In this document: piece by piece, positions 34,461 through 43,717 of the stretch
Layout: each line of letters starts with the position of its first letter
How positions within the stretch are numbered: the first letter of the stretch is position 1
Assembly: GCF_026966905.1 (NCBI RefSeq)
Contig: NZ_JAPUBN010000011.1
Location: 124,001-188,000, forward strand
Length of the DNA stretch: 64,000 nucleotides
Reading direction: 5' to 3'
Origin: Marinomonas phaeophyticola
Lineage (GTDB): Bacteria > Pseudomonadota > Gammaproteobacteria > Pseudomonadales > Marinomonadaceae
Position numbers and translations under genes: made by a program
Notes under the pieces: generated by a model
What the model saw: the letters and a program-made list of their open reading frames with translations, nothing else
Database searches by the model: none
Told to the model about the DNA's origin: nothing

Positions 34461-35264
34461 ATGAATAATAAGGTAATCCTTGTTGTTCTTGATGGCCTAA
34501 ATCTAAAAGTAGCCCAGGATTGTATGGGCTACTTAACTGGATTAATAGAGCACAAGATAGCAAGCCAATACGCTTTACAAAGTGAGTTACCCTCCCTGTC
34601 ACGGCCTTTATACGAATGTATATTGACGGGCAGTTCTCCTATAGAAAGTGGCATTGTCCACAATCAGGTAGTACGCAATTCGCATTTAGAATCCATATTT
34701 AGTTTGGCCAACAAACAGGGGAAGAAAACAGCCGCCGCCGCCTACCATTGGGTTAGTGAGCTGTATAATATTTCCCCTTACAATGCCCAGAGAGACCGCC
34801 ATACCAACAACCTAGCATTGAATATACAGCATGGACTATTTTATCACTGGGATCATTATCCTGATGAAGCATTGTTTCTTGATGGGGAGTATCTACGTCA
34901 GGAATACGATCCTGATTTTTTACTGGTTCACCCAATGAATATTGATAATGCAGGCCATCGGTATGGGTTGGATTCTGCTGAATATCGTAATTCAGCTCGT
35001 CGAGCAGATATTGTTCTATCGGATTTTTTACCGCAGTGGATAAGCCTAGGCTATCAAATATTGATTACCAGTGATCATGGTATGAACAATGATAAATCCC
35101 ATGGTGGAACGCTTAAAGAAGAGCGTGAAGTGCCACTTTATTTAATAGGTGATCATTTTAGCCACAAAGCACACACAATAAAGCAAACGGAACTTTGTGG
35201 CATGGTGTGTGAATTGCTGGGGTTGACACACTCTAAACCCTTTAAGAAGGAGTGCTTGAAATGA
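34461..35264 (+). CDS. Cytoplasmic alkaline-phosphatase-superfamily hydrolase
   Basis: 267 residues from ATG 34461 (GAGGTG five bases upstream; a TTG further out lacks a site). No signal peptide, so it acts inside the cell on an imported compound. Metal ligands visible: Asp11 (VVLDGLN), Asp and His in NIDNAGHRYG, Asp and His in TSDHGMN, and HGG after. The nucleophile region PSLSRPLYECILTG aligns with the PTxTxP..TG motif of nucleotide pyrophosphatase/phosphonoacetate hydrolase, with Ser47 in place of Thr. Its stop overlaps the next gene by ATGA. Candidate phosphodiesterase or phosphonate hydrolase. Confidence 0.85.
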   Translation: MNNKVILVVLDGLNLKVAQDCMGYLTGLIEHKIASQYALQSELPSLSRPLYECILTGSSPIESGIVHNQVVRNSHLESIFSLANKQGKKTAAAAYHWVSELYNISPYNAQRDRHTNNLALNIQHGLFYHWDHYPDEALFLDGEYLRQEYDPDFLLVHPMNIDNAGHRYGLDSAEYRNSARRADIVLSDFLPQWISLGYQILITSDHGMNNDKSHGGTLKEEREVPLYLIGDHFSHKAHTIKQTELCGMVCELLGLTHSKPFKKECLK

Positions 35265-36157
35265 ATAAAAGAATTATTGCACTAGAAGGGCAATCTTCAA
35301 GGGGGATTAGGTGGCCGAGTATATTTTTAACATTGGCAAAGTATAGACCTGCATTATGGCTTATCCCCTTCGTACTGTTTTTCTATTTGTTTCAAGTCGC
35401 CCCAATGGTATGGGTATTTATTAACAGTTTTGTTTATGAGGGAGAGTGGTCATTAGTAAATTACCAAGCAATCTTTGATTCTGCTTTTATATTACAAAGC
35501 TTTTATAACAGTGTATGGATCAGTTTTTGGTCAAGTTTAGTCGGGTTAATATTGGCTGCGTTATTTGTATCATCACTACGGCATCTCAACAGTCGTATTA
35601 AAGAAGCAATCATTGCGTTTACTAATATGAGCAGCAACTTTGCAGGCGTGCCCTTAGCCTTTGCCTTTATCATTATTTTAGGCACTAATGGCGCCGTCAC
35701 CTTGTTATTAAAGCAGTGGGGGGTTATTGAAGATTTTAATCTTTATAGTCGTTGGGGATTGCTCACTCTGTATATCTATTTTCAAATTCCATTGGGTGCA
35801 TTATTACTTTATCCAGCTTTTGATGCTCTCAAAAAAGATGCCTATGAAGCCGCGGCATTGTTAGGTGCCAATCCTTTCAAATACTGGGTAAAAATAGGCA
35901 TCCCTATTCTTTCGCCAGCGTTGCTTGGTACCTTCATTATTTTATTTGCAAACGCCATTGGTGCATATGCGAGCGTGTATGCTCTTACGGCAGGGAATTA
36001 CAACATGGTAACCATTAGAGTGGCGAGTCTTGTCTCTGGTGATCTCTTTTTAGAGCCTAACTTAGCGGCCGCTATTTCTGTTGTTTTGATGCTCTTACTT
36101 GCTTTTATTACAGCGATAAATCAGTGGTTAATTGCGCGGAGCTATCATGGGAAATAA
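35261..36157 (+). CDS. ABC permease, PhnU-like
   Basis: 298 residues with six hydrophobic segments and the EAA loop KDAYEAAALLGANPFKYWVKIGIPILSPALLG. ATG 35261 is set by the ATGA overlap with the upstream stop and by AAGGAG eight bases before. Inner-membrane subunit pairing with 36147-36935. Very close to the spermidine/putrescine-type subfamily to which PhnU/PhnV belong. Confidence 0.88.
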   Translation: MNKRIIALEGQSSRGIRWPSIFLTLAKYRPALWLIPFVLFFYLFQVAPMVWVFINSFVYEGEWSLVNYQAIFDSAFILQSFYNSVWISFWSSLVGLILAALFVSSLRHLNSRIKEAIIAFTNMSSNFAGVPLAFAFIIILGTNGAVTLLLKQWGVIEDFNLYSRWGLLTLYIYFQIPLGALLLYPAFDALKKDAYEAAALLGANPFKYWVKIGIPILSPALLGTFIILFANAIGAYASVYALTAGNYNMVTIRVASLVSGDLFLEPNLAAAISVVLMLLLAFITAINQWLIARSYHGK

Positions 36158-36935
36158 TAAACTTTTTATTCATAAAAGCGTTGTATACAGTGTAATAACG
36201 TTATTATTTACGCCTATCTTAACGACTTTTATTTACTCCTTATCATCAAGTTGGGGCGCAACGATTCTTCCTGATGGTTTTTCCCTTAAATGGTACAGCG
36301 CTTTATTAACGGACCCTCGTTTTATAGATGCATTTGGGCGCTCACTGTTTATCTGTATTAGTGCGCTGCTTTTAGCAACTGTGTTAGTGCTGCCGATGAT
36401 TTTTGTGGTGTTTTATTATTACCCTAAGCTCGACAAAATCATGAATCTATTGATCTTATTGCCTTTTGCAGTGCCGCCTGTGGTGTCTTCTGTGGGGTTA
36501 TTGCAGTTATATGCAGAGAGCAAGTTCCAACTTATTGGCACGCCATGGATATTAATCGCGACCTACTTCACTATTGCGCTGCCTTTTATGTACCGTGCGA
36601 TTGCTAATAGCTTTACCACAATTAACCTAAAAGACTTAATCGATGCAGCCCACCTTTTAGGTGCAAGTACCACAAAAGCTTTTTTATTAGTCATTTTACC
36701 AAACTTAAAAAAAGGGTTGCTGGCTTCCTTATTTTTGTCCTTTTCTTTTCTGCTAGGAGAATTTGTTTTTGCCAATATCCTAGTCGGTACGCGTTATGAA
36801 ACATTACAGATTTATCTGTACAACATGCGACAAACTAGTGGTCATTTTACATCGGCACTTGTCATGACCTATTTTGCCTTCATCTTTTTTTGTACTTGGC
36901 TGGCCAGTCGTTTAACCAGAGGAAATACTCAATGA
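36147..36935 (+). CDS. ABC permease, PhnV-like
   Basis: 262 residues from ATG 36147, with GGAG five bases upstream; overlaps the preceding gene by 11 bp. Six spans; EAA-type loop LIDAAHLLGASTTKAFLLVILPNLKKGLL and SFSFLLGEFVFANILVG. Second membrane subunit of the importer. Confidence 0.88.
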   Translation: MGNNKLFIHKSVVYSVITLLFTPILTTFIYSLSSSWGATILPDGFSLKWYSALLTDPRFIDAFGRSLFICISALLLATVLVLPMIFVVFYYYPKLDKIMNLLILLPFAVPPVVSSVGLLQLYAESKFQLIGTPWILIATYFTIALPFMYRAIANSFTTINLKDLIDAAHLLGASTTKAFLLVILPNLKKGLLASLFLSFSFLLGEFVFANILVGTRYETLQIYLYNMRQTSGHFTSALVMTYFAFIFFCTWLASRLTRGNTQ

Positions 36936-37951
36936 GCTACGTAACAATAAACAAACTTAGCAAATGTTTTGGTGAGGTCACTGTATTTGAAGATATTGAA
37001 TTTACCATTGAAGAGGGTGAGTTTGTCACCTTGTTAGGCCCAAGTGGTTGTGGTAAGTCGACTCTACTTCGTACCTTGGCAGGACTTGATAAAGCCAATA
37101 AGGGCGAGATATGGGTCGATGGTGTTGATATCACTCATACTCAAGCTCAACATCGTGAAATAGGGATGGTTTTTCAATCCTACGCATTGTTTCCAAATAT
37201 GACCGTTGAAGACAATATCGCCTTTGGTTTAAAAATGAAAGGAATCAGCAAAAAAGACGCTAAAGAAGACTTACAAAAAATGCTTGCGCTTGTTGAACTT
37301 GGTGGTAAAGAGAAATGCCACCCGCATGAACTTTCTGGTGGTCAACGCCAACGTGTAGCGCTTGCCAGAGCGTTAATTGTTAAACCAAGGATATTACTGC
37401 TCGATGAACCATTATCGGCCCTTGATGCCAAAATTCGTAAAAATTTACGACAACAAATTTTGGATATTCAAAAAGAGTTAAATTTAACCACAATATTTGT
37501 TACTCACGACCAAGAAGAAGCAATGTTGATGTCTGATCGTATTTTCTTAATGAACCAAGGGGAGATCGTTCAACAAGGTAATCCAGAGGATATATATACG
37601 AAACCTGTTAATGAGTTCGTCGCTAGCTTTATGGGAAACTATAACTTGATCTCAGCAGAAACGGCGAAGCACTGGTTTAACATCAATAGTAACAATAAAG
37701 TTGCTATACGCCCTGAATCTATTTACATAAAAGACGCAGGTCGACAATATGCTGACCATATCTCTTCTCCAAAATTGGCCAAGATCATTTCTCATCAATT
37801 ACTTGGGAATGTTATTCGTTATAACTTAAAGGTAGAAAACGAAGAGTTAACAGTTGATCTGTTAAATCGTTCCTCTGAGCGATTAATGCCAAAAGGCAGT
37901 TCTATAGAATTGTTATTTAATCTAAATGAAATTCAACCTGTTGGAGTTTAA
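36932..37951 (+). CDS. ABC ATPase, PhnT-like
   Basis: 339 residues from ATG 36932 (ATGA overlap with the upstream stop). Walker A GPSGCGKST at 36-44, signature LSGGQRQRV at 134-142, Walker B ILLLDEP at 154-160, switch His in FVTHDQEEA. The C-terminal ~100 residues are a TOBE-like domain (AIRPESIY). Energises the importer of this operon. Confidence 0.92.
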   Translation: MSYVTINKLSKCFGEVTVFEDIEFTIEEGEFVTLLGPSGCGKSTLLRTLAGLDKANKGEIWVDGVDITHTQAQHREIGMVFQSYALFPNMTVEDNIAFGLKMKGISKKDAKEDLQKMLALVELGGKEKCHPHELSGGQRQRVALARALIVKPRILLLDEPLSALDAKIRKNLRQQILDIQKELNLTTIFVTHDQEEAMLMSDRIFLMNQGEIVQQGNPEDIYTKPVNEFVASFMGNYNLISAETAKHWFNINSNNKVAIRPESIYIKDAGRQYADHISSPKLAKIISHQLLGNVIRYNLKVENEELTVDLLNRSSERLMPKGSSIELLFNLNEIQPVGV

Positions 37952-37952
37952 T

Positions 37953-38624
37953 ATGTCACATGCACTTTATGTTTTTGATTTGGATGGCACTTTAATCGAT
38001 GGGGATTGTGCGTCATTGTGGAATACTTTTTTAGTGAAAAAAGGCATCGTGAAAACTCCAAAATTTATTGAAACAGAGCGGGCAATGATGGCTCAGTATG
38101 AGAAAGGTGAAATGAATATGGAAGACTACCTCTCTTTCACTCTAGCTCCAATTACTACTATTCTCGCTGATAGAATTGATACGTTGGTTGATGAATTTGT
38201 TGTTGCCGACATACTACCTAAAGTTTTTCCGGAAGCATTAACGCTAATTAACCAGTTAAAAAGGGATAAAAAGCCTTTACTAATTATTTCTGCATCCGTA
38301 ACTTTTATTGTAAAAAAAGTAGCAAGCAAGCTTGGCATTGATCAATGTATCGGTATCGATCTACAGATGAAGGAAAACTGCTACTCCAATCAAATATCCG
38401 GTATTCCCAGTTATCGAGAAGGTAAAATTCAGAGGCTAAAAGACTGGGTTAAAATAAATGATGTACATTTTAATGAAATGCACTTTTACACGGATTCAAT
38501 CAATGACTTACCATTATGTCTTTATGCGAATCATACTTATCTGATAAATCCCTGTATTCAATTAAGTGAGCAGAAAAAGCACTACGATCAATGGAAGGTA
38601 TATAAGTGGGGGAAAGTAATATAA
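37953..38624 (+). CDS. HAD-superfamily subfamily IB hydrolase
   Basis: 223 residues from ATG 37953 (GGAG seven bases upstream, two bases after the ATPase stop). Motif I FDLDGTLIDGDCAS with nucleophile Asp9 and acid Asp11; motif II IISASVTFIV; motif IV YTDSINDLPL. This is the SerB-like IB group that removes phosphate from small monoesters. Last gene of the operon; with the alkaline-phosphatase-type enzyme upstream it could complete a two-step release of inorganic phosphate. Substrate not known. Confidence 0.87.
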   Translation: MSHALYVFDLDGTLIDGDCASLWNTFLVKKGIVKTPKFIETERAMMAQYEKGEMNMEDYLSFTLAPITTILADRIDTLVDEFVVADILPKVFPEALTLINQLKRDKKPLLIISASVTFIVKKVASKLGIDQCIGIDLQMKENCYSNQISGIPSYREGKIQRLKDWVKINDVHFNEMHFYTDSINDLPLCLYANHTYLINPCIQLSEQKKHYDQWKVYKWGKVI

Positions 38625-38699
38625 AAAGTGAAAGCGAGATAGCCGTTTGAATTCAAGTATATGTTTTTAGACATAATTGAAGTTGCTACTTCTTCATAT

Positions 38700-38738
38700 C
38701 AAGCAGCAGACAAATCCTTAATAATGTCTGTCTGCTTG
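38700..38738. terminator. Hairpin downstream of the phosphonate-type operon
   Basis: CAAGCAGCAGACA / TGTCTGTCTGCTTG, one bulged base, no T-run. Probably the transcript's 3' structure; lies between convergent genes. Confidence 0.5.
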
Positions 38739-38818
38739 AATTCTAGATACTTATCGTATAACCATTTTTCTAGATAATTAATGATAACCTCTTATTGAAG
38801 GTGAGTAACTTACTCCTT

Positions 38819-39313
38819 TCATATAATTCTCCAAATGCAGCACGGGTTTTTTATTGGATAGGTTACCTCCGAGATAATGAATGGCAAACGGGGTGAATCC
38901 AATCGACCATAGAAGGTTTTGCGTGCCGCTTCAGAAAGTTCAATCCCTGGTTCTGAATTATAAGCAAGTACAACCAGTATGCGAGTCGTATTTCCCTGTG
39001 TGGGAGTAACTCGATGAATCGCATTCCTACCGCGAAATAGCACCAGGGAACCGGATTCTATCTGTAGCTGTTTGGCGGCTTTTTTCCCGGCTAAAACATC
39101 ACTAACACCGGAATAATTCATTTCGCCAGCATCAGCATCACGCATATTTTTAATGTATTCAAATACACCGCTCGCGTCAGGTTTTTGAATTAATAGGGTG
39201 ATAGCAAAAGAAGAGTTATCAAAATGCCATCCTAGCTCTTGTCCTGCACTTGCATAATGCAAATTGATTGCAGGCAATTGAGTTTCTGCAACAAGGGCAA
39301 TTGACGCAGCCAT
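38819..39313 (-). pseudogene. 2-oxoglutarate/Fe(II) oxygenase-family gene, 5' truncated
   Basis: 164 residues: the Fe-binding half only. GWHFDNSSFAITLLIQ carries the HxD ligand pair, GSLVLFRGRNAIHRVTP the distal His, and TRILVVLAY the 2-oxoglutarate Arg; LSEAARKTFYGRL is the usual end of the HalD/BesD-like family. Because the ligand is Asp rather than Gly it resembles a hydroxylase, not a halogenase. About 90 N-terminal residues are missing, replaced by a LysR gene fragment on the other strand (39297-39503). Probably not functional. Confidence 0.75.
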
Positions 39314-39503
39314 ACAAGGGAAAGGGTTGTTATTAGGTCAAGGGCTTTTCATCGAAGATGTGCTGAAAATGGGTGAGCTAATACCATTAAGTTCAATGTA
39401 TTTACCGTTACGAAAAGCCTATTATTTAATCTACCCTGAACGCACGAAATCGAAAGATAAAGCCCTAGATTTGATCCAAAAGTTAAAAGAAAAATGTGGC
39501 TAA
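39297..39503 (+). pseudogene. C-terminal fragment of a LysR-family regulator
   Basis: About 68 codons ending at TAA 39503: AIQGKGLLLGQGLFIEDVLKMGELIPL, then RKAYYLIYPERTKSKDKALDLIQKL. This matches the last part of the GcvA-like LysR ligand domain. The remainder of the gene is missing; the break coincides with the break in the divergent oxygenase gene, so one deletion removed both 5' ends and the shared promoter. Confidence 0.7.
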
Positions 39504-39624
39504 AATGTTTATTCACTTAAAAAGAGCTTGATTTTAACAACTTTTTAAGAGTATGTTTCTAATTGTATTACAAATTAAGTGTGCAAAAAGTAATCCTAAA
39601 AAAAATAAATCAGGAGTATGTTAA

Positions 39625-40149
39625 GTGAATAGTCAAAAAGTAGCCGCCGGAGTTATCCTACCTGAATTCTCAGCAGTATCTGTAGAGACAGGTGCCCCGG
39701 TAAATATTGGTGCAGCCTCTGGTAAGTGGCAATTAATCGTTGTCTATCGTGGCAAGCACTGCGGTCGTTGCAAAAAATATTTGAACACACTGCAATCAAT
39801 GCAAACGGCTTGGAATGATGCTGGCTTTGACATTATGACGGTATCTGCAGACTCTAGAGAAAAAGCGCAATTGGATGTCGCCGAATTTGGTTGGACTTTT
39901 CCTATATCATGCGAACTATCGGAAACTGAAATGCGTAAACTTGGCTTGTATATTAGTGAACCTTTGAGCGCAAATGAGGCAGATGGTCGTTTCTCTGAAC
40001 CTGGAGTTTTTTGCTTGCGCCCAGACGGAACGGTGCAAATAGTCGCCTTGTCTAATGGCCCTGCTGCAAGACCTGATTTAGCCGAGTTATTGGATGGGAT
40101 GATCTTTACTATTAATAATGAGCGCCCTGCACGTGGTACTGTGGCTTAG
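39625..40149 (+). CDS. Peroxiredoxin/AhpC-TSA-like thioredoxin-fold protein
   Basis: 174 residues, GTG start at 39625 with AGGAG nine bases upstream. Thioredoxin-fold pattern (LPEFSAVSVETG, WQLIVVYRGKHCGRCKKYLNTLQ, MTVSADSREKAQLDVAEFGWTFP). The usual peroxiredoxin PxxxT/SxxC is replaced by HCGRC, a CxxC motif, so a disulfide reductase role is at least as likely as peroxidase. No signal peptide. Monocistronic, followed by a strong hairpin. Confidence 0.8.
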   Translation: MNSQKVAAGVILPEFSAVSVETGAPVNIGAASGKWQLIVVYRGKHCGRCKKYLNTLQSMQTAWNDAGFDIMTVSADSREKAQLDVAEFGWTFPISCELSETEMRKLGLYISEPLSANEADGRFSEPGVFCLRPDGTVQIVALSNGPAARPDLAELLDGMIFTINNERPARGTVA

Positions 40150-40190
40150 TGTGAGATTGTAACGTCCATAAAGAATGACCTCATGAAAAG

Positions 40191-40239
40191 TTACTTAAGC
40201 CCGAATAGCGACTTTCACGTAATATTCGGGCTTAAGTAA
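40191..40239. terminator. 17-bp-stem hairpin between convergent genes
   Basis: TTACTTAAGCCCGAATA / TATTCGGGCTTAAGTAA, perfect, loop 15 nt. T-rich on the minus strand (CTTTTC), weak on the plus; likely a shared terminator for the thioredoxin-fold gene and the LysR gene. Confidence 0.7.
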
Positions 40240-40392
40240 TTGATTTATCAAAAAACCGGCTTTCTAATGAGTTAAGATTAACTCCGTCACTTTAGCCCAG
40301 TCTATGCTTTGGCTAAAGAGCCGTATCATGTCGTCAAGTACGATAGGATACGAAAATGTGGATTTACATATTTTTTCTTAAATTCTTTTTTA

Positions 40393-41271
40393 TCAAGGTG
40401 CTAGAAACCCAGAAGCCAGTAGGTCGAATACTTTTCGAATGCGTAAATTAGTGTGTAACTCCCTGTGTGTAACTAACCAGAGAGGAATACTTAGAATCGG
40501 TCCAAATGCTTCAAAAGCTTTAACTAAACTCGGATCAGAATCACCAATTTTTTCTGGGAACACGCCTAAACCTAGGCCTCTTTTTGCCAATTGCCATTGT
40601 AGCCCTTGAAAGGCCGTGACAATAGGGAAGTTACTTTCGTTTAATATCCAGCCTTGTGGTGTAAGTCGATCAATGAGCTTATTTGAGCGTTCAAACCCTA
40701 GAATAGTTAGCCCTGTGAGCTCATTAGGATGATTTGGCTCTCCATAGCTGTCTACTACGCTTTGAGTCCCGTAAAGCCAAATTGGCTCATCAAATAACTT
40801 TCTAGCAATTAAGTCTGGATCATCAGGGCGAAAGCTTCGGACAGCGATATCGGCTTCTCTGAGCTTTAAGCTACTTACTTGATTACTAACAATCACGTCC
40901 AAAGAAATGTTTGGAGCTTGTGAGCGTAATAACTCAATTATTTTAGGCATTCGAAACAGAGCATCAATTTCACAAACAGAAATGGATACTGTCCCTTCTA
41001 GCTCCTCTGATATGCCTGCTACGGCCAAAGAAAACTGTTGTGCAGATACGTTCATTGCTCGAACGTACTTTAGTAAGCTTTCACCGGCGGGCGTCAATAT
41101 CAGTCCTGTTGTTAAGCGCTCAAATAGAGTTAAATTCAAGCTTTTTTCCAAGGCAGCGATTTGGCGACTTAATGTGGGTTGAGTCAATTCCAATTTGATG
41201 GATGCTTTTGAAAAAGAGCCTTCTTCTGCGGCGGTTAAAAAAGCCCTAGCATAATTCCAATCTAGTTTCAT
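40393..41271 (-). CDS. LysR-family transcriptional regulator
   Basis: 292 residues from ATG 41271 (KLDWNYARAFLTAAEEGSFSKAS start of the helix-turn-helix; an upstream ATG adds seven unusual residues). DNA-binding domain with LTQPTLSRQIAALEKSLNLTLFER; ligand domain follows. Divergent from an NAD(P)-binding protein gene 112 bp away, which it likely controls, as usual for LysR pairs. Confidence 0.88.
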   Translation of the reverse strand: MKLDWNYARAFLTAAEEGSFSKASIKLELTQPTLSRQIAALEKSLNLTLFERLTTGLILTPAGESLLKYVRAMNVSAQQFSLAVAGISEELEGTVSISVCEIDALFRMPKIIELLRSQAPNISLDVIVSNQVSSLKLREADIAVRSFRPDDPDLIARKLFDEPIWLYGTQSVVDSYGEPNHPNELTGLTILGFERSNKLIDRLTPQGWILNESNFPIVTAFQGLQWQLAKRGLGLGVFPEKIGDSDPSLVKAFEAFGPILSIPLWLVTHRELHTNLRIRKVFDLLASGFLAP

Positions 41272-41383
41272 CGAGTTTTCTCTGCTATGCATTTTTGTAT
41301 ATCGGCTAATTGTTTATTGGTAATTATCACTTTTAATTCACTAAGTTACTCTTTGTCCATATAAAAATTAATAGGTAGCTAAT

Positions 41384-42058
41384 ATGAATATCTGGAAGCA
41401 GCATATTGCCGTCATTGGAGGCTCAGGTAAACTTGGGCAATATATGATTTTACATTTATTAGAATCTGGTTATAAAGTTTCGGCTGTATGCCGCCCTCAA
41501 AGTGTTCACAAGCTGGCACATTTTAAGGAAGAAATAACGGTTATTGCGGCCTATACAGATGATAGAGAAGCCTTACGTAAACTCTTGCCTGAGGTCGATG
41601 CTGTTCTTACTGTGCTTGCTCCTTGGGGCGTTAACAATTATGCCAGTGGTACTGCTCAAGCTGTATTAGATTATTCCCCTGCAGAGGCTAGGCTTGTTTT
41701 CTCATGCGGATGGCATATATCAAGGGACGGTAAAGATCAGTATTCTTGGAAATTAAAAGCCTTTCTTCTTATATTCGGTAAATTGGCTAAATGGTTCCGA
41801 TTTGCTGATCTAGAAGACCAAGTGAGAGCAACGGATTTGATTTTTTCGAGCAAGAGTAAATGGACGGTTGTTCGAGGGAGTGATCTAGAAGAAGGAGAAA
41901 GTGAGGGATTACCTGTTTGGGCTGAGCATGTAGGGGACATCCGTATTGCTCATAATAAAACGCGCAGAGTCGATTTCGCGAAATTTATGGTTGCAGCGTT
42001 ACAAAATAATGCATTGATACAAAAAGCGCCAGCTATTGCTAGTTGTAAAAAGCGCTAG
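41384..42058 (+). CDS. NAD(P)H-binding / NmrA-like atypical SDR protein
   Basis: 224 residues, Rossmann motif IAVIGGSGKLGQYMILHLLESGYKV at the N-terminus, RLVFSCGWHIS in the middle and VVRGSDLEEGESEG further on. Looks like YwnB/NmrA-type atypical short-chain proteins that use NAD(P)H or sense redox state. Divergent from the LysR gene and followed by an Old Yellow Enzyme gene after 268 bp. Substrate unknown. Confidence 0.78.
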   Translation: MNIWKQHIAVIGGSGKLGQYMILHLLESGYKVSAVCRPQSVHKLAHFKEEITVIAAYTDDREALRKLLPEVDAVLTVLAPWGVNNYASGTAQAVLDYSPAEARLVFSCGWHISRDGKDQYSWKLKAFLLIFGKLAKWFRFADLEDQVRATDLIFSSKSKWTVVRGSDLEEGESEGLPVWAEHVGDIRIAHNKTRRVDFAKFMVAALQNNALIQKAPAIASCKKR

Positions 42059-42326
42059 CCAACTTCGTCTCGTAGAAGGGGTATCGTTGTCGTGATATCT
42101 AATGAAGGAACAAGTATTTGTATTTAATTCCGCTAACTATCATAGACAAATAGCGTTTTATTTAGATCCATTTAAAGGGCTTTAGAAGAATGTAGTCTTC
42201 ATTATATGTAACGAATATTGAGTAATATAGAAGAATGAGAGTAACAAAAGTGCACATGATTGAATTTAATAAACCTAGCCGCATTGAATAACTATCTTTG
42301 ATATTTATACTTTTTAGGAGTTATGA

Positions 42327-43403
42327 ATGAGTACTGCCGAAAATGCCCTTTTTAATCCAGTTCAGTTAGGTGATATTGAATTACCAAATCGTTTTGTAAT
42401 GGCCCCTTTAACGCGAACTCGTGCCCCCAATCATCAACCAAATGCATTGATGGCTGAATACTATGCTCAACGTGCAAGCACTGGCTTACTAATTTCTGAA
42501 TGCACTATGGTAACAGAAGGGACATCCTCTTTTGGTGATGATCCCGGTGTGTATACACAGGAACAAATTGAAGGTTGGAAGCTAACGACTGAGGCGGTGC
42601 ATAATGTTGGAGGCCGTATCTTTATGCAAGTATGGCATGCTGGTCGTGCCGCCCACCCATTATTAAGCGGTGGTAAAGACGCGGTGGCACCAAGTGCTAT
42701 TGCCATTGAAGGGGAAACGCATACACCTGAAGGAAAAAAGCCTTATACCGTGCCGCGCTCTTTAAACGTAAGTGAAATCAAAGCCATAGTAGACGATTTT
42801 CGCCAAGCTGCGATTAATGCGAAAAAAGCGGGTTTTGATGGTGTAGAGATTCATGCGGCCAATGGTTATTTGATCGATCAATTTTTACGTGACAGTGCTA
42901 ATCAACGTACTGATGAATACGGTGGTTCTCTTGAAAACAGAGCTCGCTTCTTAACTGAGGTAATCAGTGCTGTGACTGAGGTGATGGGTTCGGGTCGAGT
43001 GGGAGTTAGACTGTCTCCATTGAATAGCTTCAATAGTATGAAGGACAGTGATCCCATTGGCCTTATTCGCTATCTTGCTGAAACATTGAATGCCTATGAT
43101 TTGGCGTATGTACACCTTATGCGCGCTGATTTCTTTGGATTACAGAAAGGGGATGTCGTCAGTGTTGCTCGTGCGGCTTATAATGGTCACCTTATGGTAA
43201 ATATGGGTTACAGTCCAGAAGAAGCACATCAAGTTATTAGCCAGAATCAGGCGGATAGTATCGCATTTGGTACTGGCATTTTGGCTAACCCGGACTTTGT
43301 TGAACGGGTGAAACAAGGAGTAGAATTGAATCAACCTGATCAATCTACTTTTTATACACCAGGAGAGAAAGGCTACACAGATTATCCTTTTATGTCTCAG
43401 TAG
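42327..43403 (+). CDS. Old Yellow Enzyme-family alkene reductase (NemA-like)
   Basis: 358 residues, TIM barrel flavoprotein. FNPVQLGDIELPNRFVMAPLTRTRA (FMN), MQVWHAGRAAHP, FDGVEIHAANGYLIDQFLRDSANQRTDEYGGSLENRARF (catalytic His-Ala-Asn and Tyr) and FGTGILANPDF are as in NemA/xenobiotic reductases. Reduces activated C=C bonds and nitro/nitrate esters with NAD(P)H. GGAGTTATGA before ATG 42327 is the ribosome-binding site. Monocistronic. Confidence 0.92.
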   Translation: MSTAENALFNPVQLGDIELPNRFVMAPLTRTRAPNHQPNALMAEYYAQRASTGLLISECTMVTEGTSSFGDDPGVYTQEQIEGWKLTTEAVHNVGGRIFMQVWHAGRAAHPLLSGGKDAVAPSAIAIEGETHTPEGKKPYTVPRSLNVSEIKAIVDDFRQAAINAKKAGFDGVEIHAANGYLIDQFLRDSANQRTDEYGGSLENRARFLTEVISAVTEVMGSGRVGVRLSPLNSFNSMKDSDPIGLIRYLAETLNAYDLAYVHLMRADFFGLQKGDVVSVARAAYNGHLMVNMGYSPEEAHQVISQNQADSIAFGTGILANPDFVERVKQGVELNQPDQSTFYTPGEKGYTDYPFMSQ

Positions 43404-43717
43404 TAATAATGATAAATGGATAGCCTTTATTAAACGGAGAGGCAAGTGCGACTCAGCATTGACCGCTCCGTATTTTATTAATCATAAACTTTTAATTGAT
43501 TTCTTACTGTCGCAAGTTGGAGCGCCTAAGCTCGGTATTATTTGAATGAATCATTATTGTAGTTTGATGATAATTAAACGTAACTTACGCATGCTTGAAT
43601 CAGGTATGTTTCATAAGATGTTTATAAAATTATTTTTGTTAATATGAATTACTGGATAGCAGACACAAAGCGTGCTTTAGGCTAGTATATCAATGCTATT
43701 TTTTATTCGGAGTATAT
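43404..43717. other. Intergenic region before the DUF6447-like gene
   Basis: 314 bp, AT-rich. No gene seen. GGAG at 43701-43704 is the likely ribosome-binding site of the next gene. Promoter position not identifiable with confidence. Confidence 0.5.

Noticed and set aside
38819..39313. Halogenase call for the oxygenase fragment
   Set aside because: The Fe ligand motif is HxD (GWHFD), not the HxG of halogenases, and the gene is truncated.
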